Source of the DNA: Flavobacteriia bacterium | GTDB taxonomy: Bacteria; Bacteroidota; Bacteroidia; Flavobacteriales; Flavobacteriaceae | DNA: 64,000 bases | Assembly: GCA_009921175.1 (NCBI GenBank) | Contig: RFYP01000002.1 | Coordinates: 1-64,000, forward strand | Direction of reading: 5' to 3' | Part shown: one piece after another, positions 1 through 7,898 of the stretch | How positions within the stretch are numbered: the stretch's first letter is position 1 | How the letters are laid out: each line of letters begins with the position of its first letter | Made by a program: the position numbers and the translations under genes | Notes under the pieces: model-generated | What the model was told of the DNA's origin: nothing | Database searches by the model: none | The model's input: only the letters and a program-made list of their open reading frames with translations

Positions 1-798
1 ATTAACATCCTGCACCCCGTGTTCCCAACTGCGCCATTGCCAAACCACGGAATTGGTTGAGGGATCGATTTCAATGATTTTTTCAGCAAACAAATCGGTC
101 GTACGATCAACGCCATGCGCCACCGCCTCTGCAGCCGATATACGTTCCCAAACCAAAACAATCACATTGCCGTTGGGCAAAATGCTAAAGTCGTGATGTA
201 AGAGTTCATCTTCGGTGTGTAGGGCATATTCCCAAACCAAGTTATAGGCATTGTCATAACGTCTTAAAACACCTCCATACCCACCAAAATTAAAAGGGGG
301 AAGGGTTTCGGGTTTAAACAATCCCATAACTCCACCGTCAGGAAGTAATTCGAGATCATTCCCTAAATTAAGGTCAAAACTCCACTGGCGAATCTTAGTA
401 CCGGTTTTATCGACCAAATAGGCGGCTCGGCCTCCGTTTTCAATCATAAATACTAGGTTTTCGTCCATTTTCTTGGGGGTGTATAAAATCACATTTTCGG
501 ACAGTTCTGGAATGGGTTCAAAAATAGCTTTGATATAAAAATCTACCTCGGGGGTAATGACCAGTGGATTGGCTTCGCTGGAAACGCTTCCCTCCCAACG
601 TTCAAAATAATAACCCGTTGCTGCCGTAGCCGTAATCGACAGTTCCTGACCTACGGGATAGATACCGGATTCGATGTTCATGCTTCCCTCGCCAACCTGA
701 TCTAACGTCAAAAAAATATCCGTGATGGGGGCTGGTGCATCTTTTTTACAGCTTATGACAAAAAGTAAACTGAAAAGCAGTAGTATTGATTTTTTCAT
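1..798 (-). CDS. Arylsulfotransferase (ASST)-like lipoprotein with N-terminal InlB B-repeat-like domain, partial (C-terminus outside window)
   Basis: Reverse-complement translation from ATG at 798: MKKSILLLFSLLFVISCKKDAPAP (lipobox, Cys), then ITATAATGYYFERWEGSVSSEANPLVITPEVDFYIKAIF (InlB B-repeat-like), then LVWEYALHTEDELLHHDFSILPNGNVIVLVWERIS (ASST propeller-like). Open to base 1; not in the supplied ORF track. Confidence 0.75.
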   Translation of the reverse strand, partial: MKKSILLLFSLLFVISCKKDAPAPITDIFLTLDQVGEGSMNIESGIYPVGQELSITATAATGYYFERWEGSVSSEANPLVITPEVDFYIKAIFEPIPELSENVILYTPKKMDENLVFMIENGGRAAYLVDKTGTKIRQWSFDLNLGNDLELLPDGGVMGLFKPETLPPFNFGGYGGVLRRYDNAYNLVWEYALHTEDELLHHDFSILPNGNVIVLVWERISAAEAVAHGVDRTTDLFAEKIIEIDPSTNSVVWQWRSWEHGVQDVN

Positions 799-923
799 AG
801 AAAATAATATAGTTCAGCGTGTTTTTACTAAGAAAGCACTAAAATACTGTAGAAATGGCAGACCACACAAAAAACGGTTTAATATTTCAGGACATTTACT
901 ATGCAAAAGCCTAGATAATCTTG

Positions 924-931
924 TATTTTTG
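924..931 (+). promoter_or_regulatory. Putative Bacteroidota -7 box TATTTTTG upstream of the first RNA methyltransferase
   Basis: Exact TAnnTTTG match 18 bp before the ATG at 949. Confidence 0.5.
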
Positions 932-948
932 ACCTGTCAATTTTTCCT

Positions 949-1683
949 ATGGAAGCCATAACCATTTACGGTATTCACGCCATTTTAGAAGCGATTAATC
1001 ACGACAAACCCATCGAAAAGGTCTGGTTATTGAAAGGGGTAAAAAATCCCCAATTTGACCGACTGCTTAACGTCTTACAGGACCAGCATATTTCAATCAG
1101 TTTTGTCCCCGAAGAGCGACTGCAACGCTTTGAGGCCAAAAACCACCAAGGGGCAGTTGCACGGATAGCCCCGGTAAAGACCCATGCGCTTGAACCCCTT
1201 ATAGAACAAGTACTTACCCAGACCACTTCCCCACTGTTTGTATTGTTGGACGGCATTACCGATGCCCGAAATTTTGGGGCCATCCTCCGGTCTGCTGCCG
1301 CAACGGGGGTCCATGGTGTGATCATTCCCCAAAGTGGCAGTGCCCCGATCAATGGGGATGCTATTAAAACTTCGGCAGGAGCCTTGTTTAAAGTCCCCAT
1401 CGCCCGTGTAGCGCACCTTAAAGATGCGATTATGTTGCTGCACGCCTATGACATCAAAACCGTAGGCATCACCGAAAAAGCCGAAAAGCTCGTTTACCAA
1501 GAAGATTTTTCCGGAGCACTCGCCCTAGTCATGGGTGCCGAAGACAAGGGCATCTCCAAAGGAGTTTACGCATTATTACAACAGCAAACCAAACTACCTA
1601 TGGTCGCTGATATGGACTCACTCAATGTTTCGGTGGCCTGTGCGGTTAGCCTCTATGAGGTTGTCCGTCAACGCTTGGGCTAG
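949..1683 (+). CDS. rlmB: 23S rRNA (guanosine-2'-O-)-methyltransferase, RlmB/TrmH (SpoU) family
   Basis: IYGIHAILEAI, LDGITDARNFGAILRSAAATGVHGVI, VMGAEDKGIS, LNVSVACAVSLYEVVRQR motifs of SPOUT/TrmH enzymes. Confidence 0.9.
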   Translation: MEAITIYGIHAILEAINHDKPIEKVWLLKGVKNPQFDRLLNVLQDQHISISFVPEERLQRFEAKNHQGAVARIAPVKTHALEPLIEQVLTQTTSPLFVLLDGITDARNFGAILRSAAATGVHGVIIPQSGSAPINGDAIKTSAGALFKVPIARVAHLKDAIMLLHAYDIKTVGITEKAEKLVYQEDFSGALALVMGAEDKGISKGVYALLQQQTKLPMVADMDSLNVSVACAVSLYEVVRQRLG

Positions 1684-1709
1684 TCAGCTTGTTTTAGTAC
1701 TTTTAAACG

Positions 1710-2759
1710 ATGGAAACTACCCCTCTTGCTGCACGTGTGCGTCCTGAAAGCTTGGACGAATATATCGGTCAGGAACATCTGGTAGGGCACAAAGGTAGCC
1801 TGCGCAAGGTACTCGATTTGGGGCAGTTGCATTCCATGATTCTTTGGGGACCTCCGGGGACCGGAAAAACGACCCTGGCTCATTTATTGGCCAAGGTGCA
1901 GCAACGCCCTTTTTATGAACTTTCGGCCATCCATGCCGGGGTCAAAGAAGTACGCGAGGTCATTGAAAAAGCGAAAAATGCCCTAAAAAAAGACCGTTAC
2001 CTCCAAGAACTTGATATTCGGCTGGAAGAAGTCGAAGCGATACTTCAGCTTTCGGGAGGAGATGCCCGTAAATTACTCTCCATTCTCGAATTGGTCGTGC
2101 AGAGCATGAGCAGCGAAAAAGTCATTCGATTGACCAATGCCCGTGTACAAGAATTGATCGAAACCAATCGGGTGCTTTTTGACAAAAACGGCGAATTTCA
2201 TTACGATATCATTTCGGCTTTTATAAAATCCCTACGGGGGAGTGACCCCCATGCGGCCGTCTACTGGCTTGCACGAATGTTAAACGCCGGGGAAGACATC
2301 AAATTTATCGCCCGCAGGATGTTGATTTTGGCCAGTGAAGATATCGGAAATGCCAATCCCAATGCCTTGTTGATGGCCAAAACTACCTTTGATGCCGTGG
2401 CCATTGTGGGGATGCCCGAGGCCCGCATTATTTTAAGTCAGTGCGCGACCTATCTTGCCAGTTCACCCAAAAGCAACGCCGCTTATCTAGCCATTAACAA
2501 AGCACAAGCAACCGTTGACAAAACGGGAAATTTATCCGTGCCCTTACACCTGCGTAACGCACCTACAGCCTTGATGAAAGAGTTGGATTATGGTAAAAAC
2601 TATCTTTATCCCCACGATTACCCCAACCACAGTGTAGCGCAAGAATATATGCCCGACGAACTGCAGGGAACCCCTTTTTACATACCGGCTTCAAATCCTG
2701 CAGAACTGCGTTTACGTGACTACCTTAAAAATATTTGGGGGGATAAATATCCGCTTTAA
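1710..2759 (+). CDS. rarA: Replication-associated recombination protein A (RarA/MgsA) AAA+ ATPase with internal in-frame gap
   Basis: LAARVRPESLDEYIGQEHLVG, Walker A GPPGTGKTT, ELSAIHAGVKEVREVIEKA, SGGDARKLLSILELVV and the C-terminal RarA domain; Walker B/sensor-1 stretch absent (see findings). Confidence 0.9.
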   Translation: METTPLAARVRPESLDEYIGQEHLVGHKGSLRKVLDLGQLHSMILWGPPGTGKTTLAHLLAKVQQRPFYELSAIHAGVKEVREVIEKAKNALKKDRYLQELDIRLEEVEAILQLSGGDARKLLSILELVVQSMSSEKVIRLTNARVQELIETNRVLFDKNGEFHYDIISAFIKSLRGSDPHAAVYWLARMLNAGEDIKFIARRMLILASEDIGNANPNALLMAKTTFDAVAIVGMPEARIILSQCATYLASSPKSNAAYLAINKAQATVDKTGNLSVPLHLRNAPTALMKELDYGKNYLYPHDYPNHSVAQEYMPDELQGTPFYIPASNPAELRLRDYLKNIWGDKYPL

Positions 2760-4255
2760 CGACGTAGCCAAAAGAAAGGAGTAAACAAAATCAGAACCGT
2801 AAACAGCTCCAAACGACCCAACAACATCAAAAACGAAGACCACCACAACCCAATGGTGGGCATAGCGGTATAGGTCTGATCCGGGCCAAAACTCCCCAAA
2901 GCCGGACCCACATTACCCAAGGTCGCTGCAGCCACTCCCAGGGCTGACTGAAAGTCTAGACCCATTAAGGCAAAACCCAACGACCCGAGGATAAAGGAAA
3001 GCATATAGAGGATAAAAAATCCGAGAATATTGTAAACAATCCCCTCGTTGACGATTTTTTTATTGTAGCGGGTTTGCAAGATGGCATTGGGATGCAAGGC
3101 ACGCTTAAATTCCAAAAAGCCATTTTTTATCATCAATAGATGCCGTACAATTTTAACACCTCCCGCAGTCGAACCTGCAGAACCCCCCAAAAACATCAAA
3201 CCAAACATTATCAGCGTGAGTAGGGGAAAAATACTCACCATATCGGCTGTCGCAAAACCCGTTGTGGTGATGATGGCCACCACCTGAAACAAAGTATGCC
3301 GAAAAGTACTTTCTATAGGACCTAATACCTGTGGATACGTAAAACCCCTGCCTAAAGAAAGGTCAGCAAAAAGGATAATCGAAGCAGTAATCAGTGTAAA
3401 AGCAGCGATAAATCCCAAATAGGTTTTAAATTCTTGGTCTTTGAGTATGGATTGCACCTTTCCGGTAAACGCAAAATAGCTCAACACAAAATTGGTCCCA
3501 GCTATAACCATAAAAAAGATGATGATATACTGCACCAAAGGGGTGTCGTTCCAATAGGCCACACTAGCGTTTTTGGTCGAAAATCCACCGGTTGACAAGG
3601 TACTCATCGCATGGTTTACCGCATCAAACAGAGACATCCCTGCCAAATGAAGGAGCAAGGTCTCGGCAATGGTATAGCCAAAATATATCAGCCATAAGCG
3701 TTTGGCCGTATCGGTAATTCGTGGGTGTAGCTTGTCACTATTGGGCCCGGGAGCCTCAGCACTAAACAACTGCATCCCTCCGATACCCAACAACGGCAAT
3801 ACGGCGATGGCCAAAACAATAATTCCCATCCCCCCAATCCAATGGGTCATGCTTCGCCAAAAAAGAATGCTTTGGGGCAATGCCTCTAAGTCTTGAATGA
3901 CCGATGCCCCGGTGGTGGTATATCCGGATAATGTTTCAAAAAAGGCGGCAGAAACCGAAGGCAAGGTTTGGGTAATTAAAAAGGGTAACATACCCGTTAA
4001 GGTCATGGCTATCCAGCCAAAAACCACGATAAAATAACCCTCTCTTTTTTGGATTTGCGGGGCTTCTTCGGTACGGGTCAGCAACATGGCCGTTCCTCCT
4101 AGGCCCAAAACCAAAAAGGCCGATAAGGTCATCGGATACAGCGCACCGTCGCGGGTCAGCATGCTCACCAACACGGCAAACAACATCAACCCGCCGTTGA
4201 ACACAAGCAAAACGCCCAACAATTGCCCGATTACCTTAAAGTTTAATTTGTTCAT
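2756..4255 (-). CDS. trkH: TrkH family potassium uptake protein
   Basis: Selectivity-filter-like segments (LSGYTTTGAS, STLSTGGFSTKN, TTTGFATADM, TLGNVGPALGSFGP) and multi-pass hydrophobic profile. Confidence 0.93.
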   Translation of the reverse strand: MNKLNFKVIGQLLGVLLVFNGGLMLFAVLVSMLTRDGALYPMTLSAFLVLGLGGTAMLLTRTEEAPQIQKREGYFIVVFGWIAMTLTGMLPFLITQTLPSVSAAFFETLSGYTTTGASVIQDLEALPQSILFWRSMTHWIGGMGIIVLAIAVLPLLGIGGMQLFSAEAPGPNSDKLHPRITDTAKRLWLIYFGYTIAETLLLHLAGMSLFDAVNHAMSTLSTGGFSTKNASVAYWNDTPLVQYIIIFFMVIAGTNFVLSYFAFTGKVQSILKDQEFKTYLGFIAAFTLITASIILFADLSLGRGFTYPQVLGPIESTFRHTLFQVVAIITTTGFATADMVSIFPLLTLIMFGLMFLGGSAGSTAGGVKIVRHLLMIKNGFLEFKRALHPNAILQTRYNKKIVNEGIVYNILGFFILYMLSFILGSLGFALMGLDFQSALGVAAATLGNVGPALGSFGPDQTYTAMPTIGLWWSSFLMLLGRLELFTVLILFTPFFWLRR

Positions 4256-4264
4256 CTTGCAAGA

Positions 4265-5614
4265 CTAAAGAAACAAGCTCTCTATACGTTTGATCGATCG
4301 CGGTAGACAACAAACCACCACCCGATCACCGGCCACAATTTGGTAATCACCCAAAACGATTCTTCCTTTTCCAGCTTTGATCACCCCACCAATCGTTGCG
4401 GTTCGTGGAAAATCAATATCCCGAATTTTCAGTCCATTGACTTTTGAAGACTCATGCACCTGGAACTCCAAAATCTCCACATTTAAGTTGTTTAGGGTAG
4501 TCATGTCCAATACATCTCCACGGCGGATATAACGGAAAATCGTGTTGGCTGTGAGGAGTTTTTTATTGATCAATGTATCGATACCGATGGATTGAGAGAG
4601 TTGGAAATAATCCATGTTTTCGACCAGTGCTATGGTTCGTTTCACCGCCTTAGACTTGGCCATGAGGCAAGACATGATATTGGTTTCCGAATTTTCGGTG
4701 ACCGAGATAAAGGCATCCATCGATTCGATATTTTCTTCTTCCAGTAGTTCGGCGCTTCGGCCGTCACCATGAATGACCAATATGTTTGGAAGCTCTTCGA
4801 CCAAATCGTAGGCCCGTTGTTTGTTTTGCTCAACCAGCGTCACATTGAATTTTTTTTCACTCAGTTCACGTGCGGTTGACATCCCAATTTTCCCCCCTCC
4901 CAAAATCAATACATCTTTGATGGGTGTTTTGGTCTTACCGGCCAATTTGTATATTTCTTCGACACCGGCTTTGAGTGTAATAAAAAACACATGATCATCG
5001 GCCTCAAAAACCGTGTCTCCACGAGGTATAATCGAGTACTGTGTCCCTTTGCGTTGTAGGGCGATGGGCATAAAATGTAAATCGGGGAAAAAGGCAGCCG
5101 CCTCTTTGACAGAACGACCAACAAAAGGGACATTGGGACCCAAAGTAGTCCCGATAAGCGTAAGCTCACCCTCTTCAAATTCGTAGGTATTGCTAAAGGC
5201 CGACTGGTCCAACAACTGCTGAATTTCAGTCGCGGCCAAGGCCTCGGGAGAAATTAGTTCATCCACCCCCAATTTTTCGAAATCTATACAACAATCTTCT
5301 TTGATGTATTCGATGGTCGAAATACGGGCAATGGTCCGTTTACAACCCAATTGTTTAGCCAAACTACAAATCATGATGTTAGTCGATTCTTCAGAGGTCA
5401 CGGCTATAAAAAGGTCCGAAGTCGAAACGTTGGCCTCTTTGATCAACTGCAAGGAACCGGCATTTCCACGCAGGGTTTTGATGTCCAAATGGCTTTCTGC
5501 ATAGTTAAGCCGTTCTTTGTCGATATCGATCAAGGTGATGTCTAAGGACTCAAACGATAAGAGTTTGGCCAAATGAAAGCCAACTTCTCCTGCACCGGCG
5601 ATAATTATTTTCAT
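4265..5614 (-). CDS. trkA: Trk system potassium transporter TrkA (two RCK/TrkA-N + TrkA-C)
   Basis: MKIIIAGAGEVGFHLAKLL and VLILGGGKIGMSTARELSEKKFNVTLVE Rossmann motifs; paired with trkH. Start chosen at 5614 rather than 5653. Confidence 0.92.
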   Translation of the reverse strand: MKIIIAGAGEVGFHLAKLLSFESLDITLIDIDKERLNYAESHLDIKTLRGNAGSLQLIKEANVSTSDLFIAVTSEESTNIMICSLAKQLGCKRTIARISTIEYIKEDCCIDFEKLGVDELISPEALAATEIQQLLDQSAFSNTYEFEEGELTLIGTTLGPNVPFVGRSVKEAAAFFPDLHFMPIALQRKGTQYSIIPRGDTVFEADDHVFFITLKAGVEEIYKLAGKTKTPIKDVLILGGGKIGMSTARELSEKKFNVTLVEQNKQRAYDLVEELPNILVIHGDGRSAELLEEENIESMDAFISVTENSETNIMSCLMAKSKAVKRTIALVENMDYFQLSQSIGIDTLINKKLLTANTIFRYIRRGDVLDMTTLNNLNVEILEFQVHESSKVNGLKIRDIDFPRTATIGGVIKAGKGRIVLGDYQIVAGDRVVVCCLPRSIKRIESLFL

Positions 5615-5636
5615 TGAATAGCTAGAAAATACGGGA

Positions 5637-5644
5637 CAAATATA
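5637..5644 (-). promoter_or_regulatory. Putative -7 box (TATATTTG on minus) for trkA-trkH
   Basis: CAAATATA on plus strand, 23 bp upstream of the trkA ATG. Confidence 0.45.
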
Positions 5645-5674
5645 CAAAAACACAACCTCCTGCTACAAATCCTT

Positions 5675-5682
5675 TATATTTG
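5675..5682 (+). promoter_or_regulatory. Putative -7 box TATATTTG for ubiE/menG
   Basis: Exact TAnnTTTG directly upstream of the ATG at 5689. Confidence 0.45.
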
Positions 5683-5688
5683 CATGCT

Positions 5689-6420
5689 ATGAAAAAAGAG
5701 ATTCGCCCGTATAAAAATCAAACCAACTCCAAAAAAGATCAAATCATCACCATGTTTGATGCGATTTCTAAGGAGTATGATTTCCTAAACCGGGTTATTT
5801 CATTGGGCATCGACCTCCGCTGGCGCAAACGCCTGGTCCAAAAAGTAGCTGCCCTTCAACCCGACCGCGTCTTAGACATCGCCACAGGTACAGGCGACTT
5901 GGCCGTGGCCCTGACCGCTACCTCTGCCCGTCAAATTGTGGGACTCGACATATCGCCCGGTATGCTGGCCATTGGACAAGAAAAAGTTCGGGCCAAAGGA
6001 CTGGATCAAAGAATCAGTATGGAGCTGGGTGACAGTGAAAATCTCGCTTATGCAGACCATAGCTTTGATGCCGTAACCGTCGCGTTTGGGGTGCGAAACT
6101 TTGAAAACCTTGAAAAAGGGCTCTCCGAAATTTTTCGGGTACTCAAACCCGGTGGGCAACTCGCCATCCTCGAAACTTCCGTCCCTACCCAATTTCCCTT
6201 TAAGCAAGGCTATCGAATCTATGCTGGCTTCCTCATGCCTATGATCGGCAAACTGTTTTCAAAAGACAAAGCCGCCTACGGTTATTTGTCCGATTCGGCC
6301 GCACAATTTCCCTTTGGTCAGGCCTTCAACAATATTTTACAAAATATTGGGTTTATAGATTTAGTAGCCGACCCACAAACCTTAGGGGTAGCTACCCTCT
6401 ACAGTGCCAAGAAACCCTAA
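5689..6420 (+). CDS. ubiE: Demethylmenaquinone methyltransferase (UbiE/MenG)
   Basis: MFDAISKEYDFLNRVISLGIDLRWRK, VLDIATGTGDLA, VAFGVRNFENLEKGLSEIFRVLKPGG; canonical UbiE. Confidence 0.95.
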   Translation: MKKEIRPYKNQTNSKKDQIITMFDAISKEYDFLNRVISLGIDLRWRKRLVQKVAALQPDRVLDIATGTGDLAVALTATSARQIVGLDISPGMLAIGQEKVRAKGLDQRISMELGDSENLAYADHSFDAVTVAFGVRNFENLEKGLSEIFRVLKPGGQLAILETSVPTQFPFKQGYRIYAGFLMPMIGKLFSKDKAAYGYLSDSAAQFPFGQAFNNILQNIGFIDLVADPQTLGVATLYSAKKP

Positions 6421-7144
6421 CTTGAAATATTACTGCCTCCTCGGGGTGTTTTTACTCAGCAGTGTGCTCTATGGACAGTACCCAACGGTTCGGGAACGCA
6501 TCATCAACTTGCCTAATTTTGATGAAAGAACGGTGCATTACGGTTATTTTATCGGCCTTAATCAATACGATTTTAGAATCGATTATGTCGCAGACTACTA
6601 CAAGATCTATGGATATGAAGATATCGAGGTATTGCCCAAAAAAGGATTTAACATCGGAATGATCGGTGACCTGCGAATCAATCAATTCGTGAGTCTACGC
6701 CTTGAGCCGGGTCTCTATTATAGCCAACGCGAACTATTTTACCCCGAACTTCCGGAATTTGACACCGAACAAGACCGCCTGCGTGAATTAAAATCTACCT
6801 ATATCCACCTGCCCTTTTATGTGAAATTCAATGCCAAGCGCATCAATAATTTTAGGCCTTTTTTGCTTTTTGGTATTTCGACCGATTTTAACCTCTCCAG
6901 CAATTTTAAAAACATCGACGACAACACCACCGGGGTATTTAGAACCATAACGCAATCCCTCAACTATGAAATTGGATTAGGCTTTGAATTTTACTTATTC
7001 TACTTCAAATTCAGCCCCTCAATTCGCGGTATATTTTCGTTTGAAAACGAACTAGTGCCCGACAACGACCCTAACAGCCCCTGGACCCGTCATATCAGCA
7101 ATATGTTTAGCCGTGGGGTGGCTATCAACATCACGTTTGAATAG
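6404..7144 (+). CDS. porT: PorT/SprT family outer-membrane beta-barrel protein (type IX secretion / gliding)
   Basis: N-terminal signal, NLPNFDERTVHYGYFIGLNQYDF, DLRINQFVSLRLEPGLYYSQREL; location immediately after ubiE is typical of flavobacterial sprT/porT. Confidence 0.88.
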   Translation: MPRNPNLKYYCLLGVFLLSSVLYGQYPTVRERIINLPNFDERTVHYGYFIGLNQYDFRIDYVADYYKIYGYEDIEVLPKKGFNIGMIGDLRINQFVSLRLEPGLYYSQRELFYPELPEFDTEQDRLRELKSTYIHLPFYVKFNAKRINNFRPFLLFGISTDFNLSSNFKNIDDNTTGVFRTITQSLNYEIGLGFEFYLFYFKFSPSIRGIFSFENELVPDNDPNSPWTRHISNMFSRGVAINITFE

Positions 7145-7862
7145 TCCCGATCCATTGCCGCTGTGCCTCGGCCAGGACTACTGCAGCAGCCACGGCAACA
7201 TTAAGGCTTTCGGCTCCTGAAGTGGCCGCGGCCGGAATGGTAATTTCTTCAGTAATCAATCTGCTCAGGGAGGGGTCTATGCCGTGGGATTCACTCCCAA
7301 AAATAAATGAACAGGGTTGCTTTAGGGGTTCGGCATACAACGACTTTCCGCCCAAGACTGCGCCATAAACAGGTAGTCGATGCGCTTTTAGATAGGCATC
7401 TAAAGCCGTGTAGTGACACTGAACCCGAGCCAATGAACCCATGGAGGCCTGAACGACCTTGGGGTTAAAACAGTCCACTGTTGTCGGGCTACAGATAAGG
7501 GAAGAATACCCAAACCAATCGGCTAAACGTATCAGGGTGCCTAAATTTCCGGGATCCGAGATACCGTCCAAAATCAACGCGGCTTGTTGCGTATCCCAGG
7601 TGGGCAAAATGGGCAAGACAAAAATACCCAAAGCAGGACTGGGATTGGCAAAATGGGTTATCCGTTCCATCTGTGCATTGGTGATTTGAGTTGCCGGAAA
7701 AGGGCAATCATCGCGTGTGGTGAATAGTGCATGGACTTTCCAACCTGTTTCATAAAATTCCTGCACCCCTTTAAGCCCCTCTACCACAAAAAGCCCTTGT
7801 TGGAGTCGGTGCTTTTTATGTTTAAGCTGTTGGATTTGTTTCTGTTGATTTTTGCTTACCAT
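7131..7862 (-). CDS. Second TrmH-family (SpoU) RNA methyltransferase
   Basis: MVSKNQQKQIQQLKHKKHRLQQGLFVVEGLKGVQE, LILDGISDPGNLGTLIRLADWFGY, FIFGSESHGID, SLNVAVAAAVVLAEAQRQ. Confidence 0.9.
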   Translation of the reverse strand: MVSKNQQKQIQQLKHKKHRLQQGLFVVEGLKGVQEFYETGWKVHALFTTRDDCPFPATQITNAQMERITHFANPSPALGIFVLPILPTWDTQQAALILDGISDPGNLGTLIRLADWFGYSSLICSPTTVDCFNPKVVQASMGSLARVQCHYTALDAYLKAHRLPVYGAVLGGKSLYAEPLKQPCSFIFGSESHGIDPSLSRLITEEITIPAAATSGAESLNVAVAAAVVLAEAQRQWIGTIQT

Positions 7863-7872
7863 CCAAATGATG

Positions 7873-7880
7873 TATTTTTG
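7873..7880 (+). promoter_or_regulatory. Putative -7 box TATTTTTG for tamL-like gene
   Basis: Exact TAnnTTTG just upstream of the proposed TTG start at 7899. Confidence 0.45.
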
Positions 7881-7898
7881 GTATTAATTCTTATTAAT

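Noticed and set aside
722-961. 79-aa plus-strand ORF
   Set aside because: Overlaps the antisense N-terminus of the ASST-like lipoprotein and the rlmB promoter; no recognisable domain.
1710-2759. rarA gap considered as a frameshifted pseudogene
   Set aside because: Reading frame continues through the junction to the expected C-terminus; no premature stop, so it is an in-frame loss.
949-7862. Two TrmH-family methyltransferases considered as a recent duplication
   Set aside because: The two proteins are clearly divergent in sequence and correspond to distinct SpoU subfamilies common in Bacteroidota.
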